From NCBI RefSeq assembly GCF_025460835.1, contig NZ_JAMXAY010000004.1, forward strand, positions 91,450-155,449: a DNA stretch of 64,000 bases. The letters run 5' to 3'. Origin of the DNA: Parapedobacter soli (GTDB lineage: Bacteria > Bacteroidota > Bacteroidia > Sphingobacteriales > Sphingobacteriaceae). Positions 1-7,706 of this stretch are shown here, in pieces (position 1 is the first letter of the stretch; each line of letters opens with the position of its first letter). Both the position numbers and the translations under genes were made by a program. The notes below the pieces were generated by a model. That model saw nothing but the letters and a program-made list of their open reading frames with translations, was not told where the DNA came from and made no database searches.

Positions 1-1344
1 AAAAAGCATCTTTGACCATTCTTTATATAATTCCTTTGCTTCTTTTAATACGTTGTCTGTAGAGGCAAGTTTTGTCCGCAAATCCTCTATTGCTTCCTCA
101 AGTTCCGGGATTGATTGGTCAAGCTGTTTGACTTGCGCAACCAGTGGTTGGTAGATTGACGCAAAATGTTCGCTGTCCAGATCGCCACTCACTCTCAGCG
201 GAACGAGATCGTCCATTTTTTTACGCAGCTGAGCACGTTTTTTCGCCGTAGTGCCAAGTAATGATTCCTGCTCCTTCAACTGGGCTTGGAGATCCTCCAT
301 GTAAAGTTCGGGGTTCGTATCGTTCAAATATGCCTTAACCACCTGTTGATAAATATCATCCACATCTTTTACACGCACACTGTTCTTACAGGCACTACAA
401 GTGAATTTCTTTGCAGTACTCCGTACATACATGGAAACTCCGCACTCACACTTCACCAATCCGGCAAGCAAGTATTCTGACCTCCTACCTCTTTTTGTTC
501 TTTTGGCCGCCTGTTCTTCCAGTATGGCATTGCATTTCTCCCAAAGACTTTCATCGATGATGGCAGGACACGGAAGCAGTATCCATTCTTCTTCGGGTTT
601 GACAACCCACTTCCGGCCTTCGCCCGTGCTTTTAGTATAATTTGCGATACGCACACCTTTCGCTGTGGTGTCCCGTAATAGCCGATCTACAGTAGTATCC
701 GAGAAGCGTGCGCCATTTCGGGTTCTATAACCTAACTCGTTGAGCCTACTGGCCGTTGTTTTTTTACGGCGGCAATCCAAGAATATTTCATATAGCAATT
801 TGCGAACAGGGGCCTCTTTCTCATCAATTACCAACTCTTTATCTTCCCATTTGTAACCGAAACTAGCCTGTCCACCCAATGGTTTGCCCATCTTTGCCCG
901 TATAGGCACTGATGCTGCAACCCGACTGGCAATTTCTTCCCGTTTCCATTCTGCCATGGCAGCGACAATTGTAAAGAATAATCTGCCAGCTGGAGTACTT
1001 GTATCTATCTGCTCCGCCAAGGAAACCAGATCAGCCCCCTCCTTTCTGAATATTTCCGCAAACTCTAAGAGTTCCTTCGTGCTACGTGCCAATCGCGCTA
1101 ATTTGGAAAACACTAGGCCAGTGATACGTCCAGCCCTTAAGTCCCTAAGCATTCGCTGTGCTTCGGGGTGGTTCATTACCGTTTTTCCGGACACGGCTTC
1201 AAGCCGGTAAACCTCGGCCACTTGCCAATCTCTGGATTGCACGTAATATCTTGCCCTTTGTTCATGATGTTCAGGGCTATCGTCTTTGACCTGAAGGTCT
1301 GTGGATACCCTAATCCAAATACCCACCTGCTTTTTTCCTTCCAT
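1..1344 (-). CDS. Large serine recombinase (partial, C-terminus beyond window)
   Basis: Site-specific DNA recombinase, probably the integrase of the conjugative element. From an ATG at 1344 the frame is open for 448 codons to position 1. Visible parts are the resolvase-type catalytic domain (GIWIRVST with Ser14 as the likely nucleophile, and a KLARLARS segment near residue 75), a recombinase helical region, a zinc ribbon near residues 295-318 (CECG then CSAC), and a Glu/Lys-rich coiled coil near residues 335-395, as in large serine integrases. It lies at the left edge and is transcribed outward, so an attachment site may lie just outside the window. The family call is firm; the integrase role for this element is inferred from position. 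Confidence 0.9.
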   Translation of the reverse strand, partial: MEGKKQVGIWIRVSTDLQVKDDSPEHHEQRARYYVQSRDWQVAEVYRLEAVSGKTVMNHPEAQRMLRDLRAGRITGLVFSKLARLARSTKELLEFAEIFRKEGADLVSLAEQIDTSTPAGRLFFTIVAAMAEWKREEIASRVAASVPIRAKMGKPLGGQASFGYKWEDKELVIDEKEAPVRKLLYEIFLDCRRKKTTASRLNELGYRTRNGARFSDTTVDRLLRDTTAKGVRIANYTKSTGEGRKWVVKPEEEWILLPCPAIIDESLWEKCNAILEEQAAKRTKRGRRSEYLLAGLVKCECGVSMYVRSTAKKFTCSACKNSVRVKDVDDIYQQVVKAYLNDTNPELYMEDLQAQLKEQESLLGTTAKKRAQLRKKMDDLVPLRVSGDLDSEHFASIYQPLVAQVKQLDQSIPELEEAIEDLRTKLASTDNVLKEAKELYKEWSKMLF

Positions 1345-1475
1345 TATTCGGTGATTTTTTTGTTGTATAAATATAATGAAAAATGCGGTGAAGTCCAAAA
1401 CAAAACACAATTAAAACACTTAAACACAGCATTTTGTCAAATTTCAACCTGTTTAAAAAGTGGAATTGCCAATCA

Positions 1476-1691
1476 CTATTTTGAGAAGTGTTTCCTCATG
1501 ATACGTTCAATTGTTGCTTTCTTGATTTTCGCTTCTTCTTCGGTAACCTGAACGTATTGCACGATAACTTTATATCTCTTTACAGATTCTTTGGTAACAG
1601 TGACTTTTCTGCCATTATTTATTCGTTTGCCATCAAGTGGAGACATTTGTTCTTCTTCCTCTTTACGAGAAGGGTTTATTTGGTCATTCAT
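1476..1691 (-). CDS. Small hypothetical protein upstream of the recombinase
   Basis: Unrecognised 71-residue protein, very rich in Glu and Lys, with a central VTVTKESVKRYKVIV segment and a basic C-terminus (IMRKHFSK). I prefer the ATG at 1691 (MNDQINPSRK) to the upstream start at 1727, because the extra 12 residues add nothing recognisable. It lies just upstream of the recombinase on the same strand and may be co-transcribed. A small DNA-binding accessory of the recombinase is possible, but no motif proves it. Confidence 0.55.
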   Translation of the reverse strand: MNDQINPSRKEEEEQMSPLDGKRINNGRKVTVTKESVKRYKVIVQYVQVTEEEAKIKKATIERIMRKHFSK

Positions 1692-1790
1692 AGGGAGAGT
1701 CCTTTCTTTAATTAATAAACTCATCATTGCCCGTCAAAGGCAAGACGATAATAAGCGATGCCACAATCACGTTATCAACCCCATTAAGCA

Positions 1791-1822
1791 TTTGATATAC
1801 AGTTTATTATTTCGTATATTTG
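1791..1822 (+). promoter_or_regulatory. Bacteroidota-type promoter for the 1844 gene
   Basis: TTTG at 1791-1794 and TATATTTG at 1815-1822 are separated by 20 bases. This matches the -33 TTTG and -7 TAnnTTTG arrangement known for the Bacteroidota primary sigma factor. The ATG of the small membrane protein follows at 1844. Confidence 0.7.
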
Positions 1823-1843
1823 TTTTAACAACGAGGAAGTACC

Positions 1844-2068
1844 ATGAAGATTTTTATTTATTTCTGCATCACTTCTGTGTTCTCCGCCGGGGCGTTACTT
1901 GCAGCGACTACAATGTCAGAGCCCTGGCCTTTGTTCGCTGTAGGTTTCGGTATTTGGATTCTGTTCTTTTGGTGGCTGGCGAAACACGACCGGAAAGCGG
2001 CGCGGCATAGGGAGCGTGAGCGGATGCTCGATGATTTCCTTCGATCGCAAACACGCGGTCGCAGGTAG
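1844..2068 (+). CDS. Small membrane protein
   Basis: Unrecognised 74-residue protein. Two hydrophobic stretches (about residues 3-21 and 29-46, the second ending WILFFWWLA) are followed by a strongly basic tail (KHDRKAARHRERER). This suggests a small inner-membrane protein with a cytoplasmic C-terminus. It is the only plus-strand gene in the left 27 kb, has its own good promoter just upstream and a purine-rich GAGGAAG ribosome-binding stretch, and diverges from the recombinase unit. Function unknown. Confidence 0.6.
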   Translation: MKIFIYFCITSVFSAGALLAATTMSEPWPLFAVGFGIWILFFWWLAKHDRKAARHRERERMLDDFLRSQTRGRR

Positions 2069-2220
2069 TACTAACGTGGCGTGAGAGTTAACAGTACTGG
2101 AGCGTTTGATTTTCCGAAAGTTTTTGTGTTGCCTGGACAGGGTCTTTTTCTTTTTTGCCAGTAAGATTTTACTTTCGAGAGTATTTCATCGGTGTTTATA
2201 GGTAAAAAATCATTTTCTTT

Positions 2221-2742
2221 TTAGCGAGAATAGCGATTATACTGTTTCCTGTCAATAGAGAGAATATCGATTTGGGATGCGTTGAACACGATGTACTCAA
2301 ACTGGCCGTCACCTAGGTTGGAAACGATGCTATCGTAACCTGCCGCAACCATCTTTTCATGCCCATAATCACTGTTCAGGGCGTCCCACATCTCGCCCAA
2401 TTCCCCCAAGCTGATTTCATCATATATTGTCTGGAGGGCCGTCCGGTTATCCAATTTTTCTCCCGAGAGAATGTCCCAAATCAGAGATGCCTGGCTTTCT
2501 TCATTGAAAATCGACAGCATTCTTAGGTCAAGTGTTTTCTGAATGTCCAAATGGGCGGTGATGATCGTGTCGCCGAATAAGAGTGCATTTTCTTTTTTGT
2601 CGGCAAAGAAGAAACCGTGGACGGTGTTGTCCCATCCTGAATTGGAACCACGGCAGTGATCTTCGAATCGTTCAAAGAATGCATGGGTACCGTGATAAAA
2701 CGGCATATTGGAAGGGATATCCAACTTTTGGTACTTATACAT
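2221..2742 (-). CDS. ADP-ribosyltransferase-like domain protein (ART-PolyVal type)
   Basis: A 173-residue protein resembling the ADP-ribosyltransferase-like domains of polyvalent proteins and polymorphic toxins on mobile elements. Visible signs are the N-terminal FYHGTHAFFERF (residues 15-26), the GFFFADKKENALLFG helix (43-57) and a late EYIVFNASQI strand (149-158). These correspond in order to the conserved His/Tyr, central and Glu elements of that fold. Its ATG overlaps the end of the adenine methylase gene by 8 bases, so the two are probably translated together. Such proteins are thought to modify host or competitor targets on entry. Activity here is inferred, not shown. Confidence 0.6.
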   Translation of the reverse strand: MYKYQKLDIPSNMPFYHGTHAFFERFEDHCRGSNSGWDNTVHGFFFADKKENALLFGDTIITAHLDIQKTLDLRMLSIFNEESQASLIWDILSGEKLDNRTALQTIYDEISLGELGEMWDALNSDYGHEKMVAAGYDSIVSNLGDGQFEYIVFNASQIDILSIDRKQYNRYSR

Positions 2743-3580
2743 CTATTTCCGGGTTTATGGGTTCTTTGAAAGCGGCCAGTTGCTCGCCAATCGGATAGTT
2801 GGCGACAAGCATCTCGGTCTTGGTTTTTTGGTCGCCGCCTTTGGCATTGACCGATACTTTCTGCCTCACCGACCATTTCTGCCAGCCGAATTTTTTGATA
2901 TACCGCTGGAGCGGCGGCGAGGGATAGGACGAGAGCAGGAATTTGCCTTTAATCCTACTGAGTAGGTACAACAATTCTTCATAATCCTGTTCGCTGTAGC
3001 CGTCGTAATGTCCCAAATCCGAATTATAGTAAGGAGGGTCACAGTAAAAAAAGCTGTCGGGCGTATCCCGGCTGGCGATGACATAGAGCGCATCGGCACA
3101 TTCAAGCTGACATCGCTGCAGCCTTGCTGCCAGTACTTTGGTGAAGCCGTCACGTTTGGCATTGAACCGTTTGGTCGTGGTGTTCGAGGAAATATCGAAA
3201 CCCCAGCTGCCATCCAGCATTCCCGCAAAAGATTGCGAACTGAGTATCCAGACAGCCCATGCACGTTTGATATCCGTGAATAAATCGGGATGATTGTAGA
3301 CCACCCAAGCTTTGTCATGGAGGTCACGGCTATGGAGGCTGGTCCTGACTTCCGCCTCAAGCGAGGTGAAATCCTCCTTGACAACCCGGTAAAAGTTGAC
3401 AAGCTCGCGATTGGTATCGTTAATCACCTCGACCCTTGAAGGGCGTTTAGCAAAAAATATTGCAGCTCCCCCGACGAAAGGTTCACAATATAGCGTGTGC
3501 TTAGGTATAAGCGACACGATACGTGCGGCGAGTTTCTGCTTCCCGCCATAGTAGCTGATAGGTGTCCGTAGTCTGGTCAT
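2735..3580 (-). CDS. DNA adenine N6-methyltransferase (D12/Dam class)
   Basis: Methylates adenine N6 in DNA using S-adenosylmethionine. The 281-residue length is normal for the D12 class. The N-terminal YYGGKQKLA (residues 10-18) and EPFVGGAA (33-40) form the AdoMet-binding motifs, and DPPYYNSD starting at about residue 181 is the catalytic DPPY motif. No restriction endonuclease gene is adjacent, so it is probably an orphan methylase protecting the element from host restriction or marking its DNA. It overlaps the ART-like gene downstream. Confidence 0.9.
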   Translation of the reverse strand: MTRLRTPISYYGGKQKLAARIVSLIPKHTLYCEPFVGGAAIFFAKRPSRVEVINDTNRELVNFYRVVKEDFTSLEAEVRTSLHSRDLHDKAWVVYNHPDLFTDIKRAWAVWILSSQSFAGMLDGSWGFDISSNTTTKRFNAKRDGFTKVLAARLQRCQLECADALYVIASRDTPDSFFYCDPPYYNSDLGHYDGYSEQDYEELLYLLSRIKGKFLLSSYPSPPLQRYIKKFGWQKWSVRQKVSVNAKGGDQKTKTEMLVANYPIGEQLAAFKEPINPEIDV

Positions 3581-3602
3581 TTTCGTTCGTGGATAAAAAG
3601 GG

Positions 3603-3803
3603 TCAGAGAATATCGTTTATCGTAAAGTCCATAGGATTGCCGTCCACCAGCAGCGTAACACGGCTCCTGAGCCCCGGCTTATCCATATCCAGTACGGGAA
3701 ACCGCTTGCCATTGAGGTGGTAGTGCGGTGCTGATGGATTTAGGTTGAGCGTGGCGTAGCCGGATGCCCTGATCCGGTCTACACGTTGGAATAGCTTTTT
3801 CAT
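3603..3803 (-). CDS. Small conserved hypothetical protein
   Basis: Unrecognised 66-residue protein starting MKKLFQRVDRIRAS at an ATG at 3803. An upstream in-frame start at 3962 would add 53 Pro/Arg-rich residues that look like out-of-frame GC-rich translation, so the short form is chosen. The compact sequence with HYHLNGKRFPVLDMD and a hydrophilic end suggests a small soluble protein. It sits 22 bases upstream of the adenine methylase on the same strand. The 254 bases before it hold no gene I can support. Confidence 0.55.
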   Translation of the reverse strand: MKKLFQRVDRIRASGYATLNLNPSAPHYHLNGKRFPVLDMDKPGLRSRVTLLVDGNPMDFTINDIL

Positions 3804-4057
3804 ACAAATTATCTTAATGGTTCCCCCGTCATGGGGTGGTCTGCGGGTTGGAAAAGGCGTGGTGGTCTGCTGCGCGGGCGGTAAATGCCATCGGGTGGGG
3901 CGCTGCAGACCTCCACGCGTGGGTGCCCGAAGGTTTGCGGGTGACCATGGCGACGAACGCACCCAGCGGTAGCGTGGTGCTCGGCGATGTGGGCGTCCGC
4001 AGTCCTACAGGGCAAAGGGTATCACAATCCTATGTCGATTTCGATTGGGTTTGACGG

Positions 4058-4930
4058 TCACCTTCCGCGTTTCGGGCCGGTGTCCACTTCGGGTTCCTGT
4101 TCCCACGGTTGGGCCTTGCCATGCTGTCCGTTGTCCCGCTTGGCCGTTTCCTTATCGGCTACCTGTTGTTCCTGCCCCTTTGATTTGGCCTTTTCGGGGA
4201 ATATGGTTTCATTACGGATTTCCACCATGTCCTTATCGTAGATATCAATGGTCTTCATCTGCGGGTTGGCAGCTATCGAGACGGGTACGTTTTTCCTTCC
4301 AAGGGTCAAGGTGGCATCGACATAATTCCCGTTACGAAGCGCTTTCATGGCCTCTCCCAATTTATCAGGGGTATCCAATCCTTTCAGGGGGTATTTAGCG
4401 AGTGCTTCGCCAAGGTCATACCCGTACTCAGGACGGAAAGTGCGCAGGGGGTGGTTACCGAACGCATCGGTGACATCAAGGTTAATGCTGAACCAAAGCG
4501 GTGTTTTTTCCTGCGCACGGACGGGCTCCTGACCGGGTACCGCTTTTTCGCGCAGGTATACTTCTTTTTCCAAGGACATTCCCGAGAGCAGTCTATGTGC
4601 CTGGTAGGCCGTGATACGGTGATCCCGTTCGAGACTGAGGGTCTGCGCTACGGCTTTGAATTCGCCTTTTTTATTAAGCAGCACCGTATAATCATTGAGG
4701 AAATACATATCGCTTTGCTTCGACCGGTTGAAGTTCAGCGTGAAAGCAAGCCTGTCCGTCCGCGGGTCATCCATTTTTTTGCTGTCCACCGGCCTGCGCA
4801 TCGTCTCGATACCAAGGCTGAAAGCGGGCAGTTCGCGCCTGATGGCATCTTCCATCAGGCCGTTTAATTTAACGCCGAAACCGAGTCCTTCGAGTGTCTT
4901 CTTGAGGTACTCCAGATTGTTTTCGTTCAT
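4058..4930 (-). CDS. Conserved accessory protein of the conjugative element
   Basis: A 290-residue soluble protein with no signal peptide. The body (residues 1-230) has a regular alpha/beta look, with LGFGVKLNGLMEDAIRREL near the start and a KLGEAMKALRNGNYVDATLTLGRKNVP stretch late, followed by a charged low-complexity tail rich in Lys, Glu and Gln (from about 245). I recognise it only as a type of protein common in Bacteroidota conjugative elements and cannot name a function. It heads a run of accessory genes downstream of the transfer operon. Confidence 0.6.
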   Translation of the reverse strand: MNENNLEYLKKTLEGLGFGVKLNGLMEDAIRRELPAFSLGIETMRRPVDSKKMDDPRTDRLAFTLNFNRSKQSDMYFLNDYTVLLNKKGEFKAVAQTLSLERDHRITAYQAHRLLSGMSLEKEVYLREKAVPGQEPVRAQEKTPLWFSINLDVTDAFGNHPLRTFRPEYGYDLGEALAKYPLKGLDTPDKLGEAMKALRNGNYVDATLTLGRKNVPVSIAANPQMKTIDIYDKDMVEIRNETIFPEKAKSKGQEQQVADKETAKRDNGQHGKAQPWEQEPEVDTGPKRGR

Positions 4931-4964
4931 GTCATTTGAAATTAATGGTGATAAAATCGGATTA

Positions 4965-5282
4965 TTAAAATAAAGTCATCTGCTCCCGTGGCGGCCGCTT
5001 ATGGCCATTCTCGATGGCGAGTTCCTCCGCAATGCCCGTAACCAGTTCTTCAATGGAGGTGTAATCGGTGTCTTTAAGGGCCTCCGTGTAAAAGAAATAC
5101 GAGCGGTAGCCCGTCCCGCTGATGATTTCGGATTCGGCGCGGTACTCGATGTGGCTTACCAACGGGTCCCGCTGGTCGTCTTCTTTTTTATCCGGCCAGT
5201 AGAACCGGTAATCAACCTTTACCGGAAAACCGAAGACCCTGATTTCAAGGAGCGTATTCCGCTTGAATTGTTCGGGTATCAT
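4965..5282 (-). CDS. Hypothetical protein
   Basis: A 105-residue protein starting MIPEQFKRNTLLEIRV. This ATG shares an ATGA overlap with the stop of the upstream gene (5279-5845), which decides the start; the longer frame back to 5348 lies wholly inside that gene. It is rich in aromatic and acidic residues (YRFYWPDKKEDDQRD) and ends with a short basic segment and EQMTLF. Family not recognised. Confidence 0.55.
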   Translation of the reverse strand: MIPEQFKRNTLLEIRVFGFPVKVDYRFYWPDKKEDDQRDPLVSHIEYRAESEIISGTGYRSYFFYTEALKDTDYTSIEELVTGIAEELAIENGHKRPPREQMTLF

Positions 5283-5845
5283 AGTGTATTGATTGGGTTG
5301 TCCCCATCCCGGTGGCGTCCGACAAGTAGGACCGAAAAGGACACGCATCCCTTCGGTTTGACGGTACGGTAGGTGGACCGCATACCGGTGACCTTGCGGA
5401 ATCGGTGCAGGGAAAAATTCGGGACAGGGACGTTGAAAATACTATTCCTGTAGATGATCGTTACCTTATGGTTATGCAGGAAAAAGGAGGCATCCCTCCG
5501 CATCTGCCAGAGCGCTACTTTACAGTCCAGTACCCTGCCGCAGAGGTCGTCGTCGAAAACGCCGACTGTCCTTGCGTTGGGGAACAGGGTTTTCAGTTCC
5601 AGCATCCGGGATGCCGTGGGCCATAACCCTATGGCGGTAAAAACGTTGCTGCCCGGCCTTTCAAGGAGTTTGGGGTGCAGTTGGCAGAAACATAATGTAT
5701 CCATAGCCGTATGGAACAGGAAATGCTGCCGCGCCATTGAAGGTTCCAATGTGCCTGCGGTGCCTGTAAGGCTACATCCATCACTACCGATCCAAGGTGC
5801 GAAATATTCCAGTACCCCGGTATCGATGTATAGTGGCAATGGCAT
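5279..5845 (-). CDS. Hypothetical protein with a weak Toprim-like segment
   Basis: A 188-residue protein. The middle part, with FTAIGLWPTASRM followed by a FPNARTVGVFDDDLCGR segment, resembles the spacing of Toprim domains (a short strand, a helix, then an acidic DxD-like strand and a small Gly-containing loop), but the usual N-terminal acidic motif is not clear. It is coupled by ATGA overlap to the next gene and follows the 5852-6643 gene by 6 bases. The Toprim reading is a suggestion only. Confidence 0.5.
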   Translation of the reverse strand: MPLPLYIDTGVLEYFAPWIGSDGCSLTGTAGTLEPSMARQHFLFHTAMDTLCFCQLHPKLLERPGSNVFTAIGLWPTASRMLELKTLFPNARTVGVFDDDLCGRVLDCKVALWQMRRDASFFLHNHKVTIIYRNSIFNVPVPNFSLHRFRKVTGMRSTYRTVKPKGCVSFSVLLVGRHRDGDNPINTL

Positions 5846-5851
5846 GGGTTA

Positions 5852-6643
5852 CTACCGGAACCGCCATTTACCGAGGCTGCGGCTATGCTGGTTCTTACGC
5901 TGGTTGTCCTCCACGTCTTTTCCCGTTCCCTGTTGACGCTCGTGCATCTCCTGCATGGCTTTTTTGTAGCCCTCGGTGTAAGGGTCTTTCTGTTCCGTCC
6001 AGCTATTTGTGATATTGCCAAGCCCACGCAGGAGCAGGTAGGATATACCGCCGTCGAGCAATAGGGAAAAGACAAGTGCCGACCTGTTGGAGGTTACACC
6101 GCTCCGGCTGCTTGCCCGCCGCTGCAATAGCGTACCGTCTGACAGCTCGATTACGCTGCCGTCCCTGTAGTGTTCCTTTTGCAGTTCGGTCAGTGTTTCC
6201 CCGTTGACCTGCTCGGGTATCTGCACTTTTTCCGGGTCGGAGGAGATAAACTCCCGGGTTTGGGGATCGTATTCAATCAGCCACGACCTTTTTTTCCCAT
6301 CGGGTGCCTGATAGGTCTTGAGCACATTCGTCAGCGCTCCCCGCTCCAGTTGGTCGGCCTCGATATCGATCAGCAGGGGATGCTTCTTGGTTTCCCGGTA
6401 GATGGGATGCAGCTGGACGGTTACATGACCATTGGGCATACGCTCCAGCGAGAGCTTGGCATCGATTTTCCTGATATTGATACCGTCGGCGTGGAGGTTA
6501 TGCAGGGTGATGAGTTCGGTGCGGTGCCCCCCGAGCAGGGCATCGATGTCCTCGCCGGAGAGAATGGGTTTCCCGTTCTGGATGAGACCGAGTTTGCGGA
6601 GTTCCCCTATCGGGAGATCGCTTTCCTGAAATTGATTGTCCAT
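5852..6643 (-). CDS. DUF4099/DUF3945-like accessory protein
   Basis: A 263-residue protein whose N-terminal half resembles the DUF4099 and DUF3945 domains found in Bacteroidota mobile elements: LPIGELRKLGLIQNGKPI, then a DIDALLGGHRTELI turn, then paired strands. The segment near residues 185-210 (SALVFSLLLDGGISYLLLRGLG) is hydrophobic and may be a membrane anchor, and the C-terminus is strongly charged (EMHERQQGTGKDVEDNQRKN). The gene lies between the M23 peptidase and the Toprim-like gene. Role in transfer unknown. Confidence 0.6.
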   Translation of the reverse strand: MDNQFQESDLPIGELRKLGLIQNGKPILSGEDIDALLGGHRTELITLHNLHADGINIRKIDAKLSLERMPNGHVTVQLHPIYRETKKHPLLIDIEADQLERGALTNVLKTYQAPDGKKRSWLIEYDPQTREFISSDPEKVQIPEQVNGETLTELQKEHYRDGSVIELSDGTLLQRRASSRSGVTSNRSALVFSLLLDGGISYLLLRGLGNITNSWTEQKDPYTEGYKKAMQEMHERQQGTGKDVEDNQRKNQHSRSLGKWRFR

Positions 6644-6655
6644 AATTAATCGTTT

Positions 6656-7255
6656 TTATTTGTTTACGTTATTTTCGATGAGGGTCCGGAGGAACTTCAA
6701 CGGATTGATGTATGTCCCGTTCCTTTGGATGGCAAAATGGAGGTGCTCGCCCGTGGCGCGTCCGGTCCTGCCTGTCACCCCCAAGGGATGTCCTGCGGCA
6801 ACACGTTGCCCGCGCCTGACCACCGAACCTGATAGGTGGCCATATATGCTATGCACACTGCCGTGGTCGATGCGGACATAGTTGCCCAATTGCGGCTGGT
6901 ACCCGGTGGCCGTTACCGTCCCTTCCATGATGGCGTGGACCACCTGCGCACGTGCAGCCAGATCGACTCCGTTGTGGAAATCCGGCCTTCCGGTCACGGG
7001 GTGCGTACGCCAGCCAAAGCGCGAAGTAATCCGGTAGGTATCCAATGGCATGCGGGTCTCCGTTTGTGCGGGGATATGCTTTTTTGGCTCCAACCATCGT
7101 TCGGTAACCGGTACCACCGGTCCGGGCCGCGTTGGCCCGATTGGATTGGGTACATTGTACCCGGACAACAACGGCTGCGCGGCTGAGACATGGCAAAGTA
7201 GCAACTGGACGAATGAGAGGGCAAACCATAGCAGATACAACCCGTGTTTGGTCAT
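6656..7255 (-). CDS. M23-family metallopeptidase (peptidoglycan hydrolase)
   Basis: Exported zinc peptidase that probably opens the cell wall locally for the transfer apparatus. The 199-residue form starts MTKHGLYLLWF at 7255, which overlaps the upstream stop as ATGA; a signal peptide ends near VSAAQ (residue 26). The LytM core is clear: TSRFGWRTHPVTG, then FHNGVDLA with the first zinc ligands, IYGHLSG, and GEHLHFAI with the HxH zinc motif. Its place beside the coupling protein gene fits the wall-hydrolase function found in many conjugation loci. Confidence 0.85.
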   Translation of the reverse strand: MTKHGLYLLWFALSFVQLLLCHVSAAQPLLSGYNVPNPIGPTRPGPVVPVTERWLEPKKHIPAQTETRMPLDTYRITSRFGWRTHPVTGRPDFHNGVDLAARAQVVHAIMEGTVTATGYQPQLGNYVRIDHGSVHSIYGHLSGSVVRRGQRVAAGHPLGVTGRTGRATGEHLHFAIQRNGTYINPLKFLRTLIENNVNK

Positions 7256-7680
7256 CGTCCGGCTCCTTTCTCCCAAAACCGGTCCCTGTCCTGCGGGAGA
7301 GTGAGTTCCAGCCTGCTGGATAAAGGGGTCGTGGCGAAACGGAGGACCTGTTCGTTTACGAGTGCCATGCCCAGCGCCTCGTAGTGCTGGCGCGGCGTGC
7401 CGTTTTCCAGAATCATACTGATGCGGAGCAGGGTTTTGAAATCCTGCGGCCCCATTTGTTTGAGGGCATCCATCAATTCGCGGAACAGTTCGCTGTGCGG
7501 CTTGAGTACCAGTAACGCATCGGTGTCATAGAGCGACCTGCGTCCGTCCGCGAAACTGACCTCTATGACCTCGTTGTCATAACTCACATGGGAGACCGTG
7601 CCGAGCTGCCCTTGCCTTTCGGCGGGGTCGGTGGTGAGGTGCGGATGCACAAGTACGGGTTTGTCTATTAAATCTTTCAT
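7252..7680 (-). CDS. Conserved element protein, paralog of the 9819-10250 gene
   Basis: A 142-residue soluble protein of unknown function. The first 60 residues (VLVHPHLTTDPAERQGQLG, then a strand-rich part ending LYDTDALLVL) match residue for residue in pattern those of the gene at 9819-10250 (VMVHPGLTTDPVNMQGHMG, LYNTDALLML). The two copies flank the coupling-protein gene. The strand-rich start suggests a small beta barrel, and the C-terminal half is helical. It overlaps the peptidase gene by ATGA. Confidence 0.65.
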   Translation of the reverse strand: MKDLIDKPVLVHPHLTTDPAERQGQLGTVSHVSYDNEVIEVSFADGRRSLYDTDALLVLKPHSELFRELMDALKQMGPQDFKTLLRISMILENGTPRQHYEALGMALVNEQVLRFATTPLSSRLELTLPQDRDRFWEKGAGR

Positions 7681-7706
7681 GATGGGATGTGTTTTTGACG
7701 AATAGA

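Noticed and set aside
3804..4057. Extra GC-rich open frames upstream of the 66-residue gene
   Set aside because: The translations are Pro, His and Arg rich with no ordered pattern, as expected from out-of-frame GC-rich DNA.
5279..5845. Firm Toprim assignment
   Set aside because: Only the acidic strand and spacing are suggestive; the N-terminal glutamate motif is not clear, so it is reported only as weak similarity.
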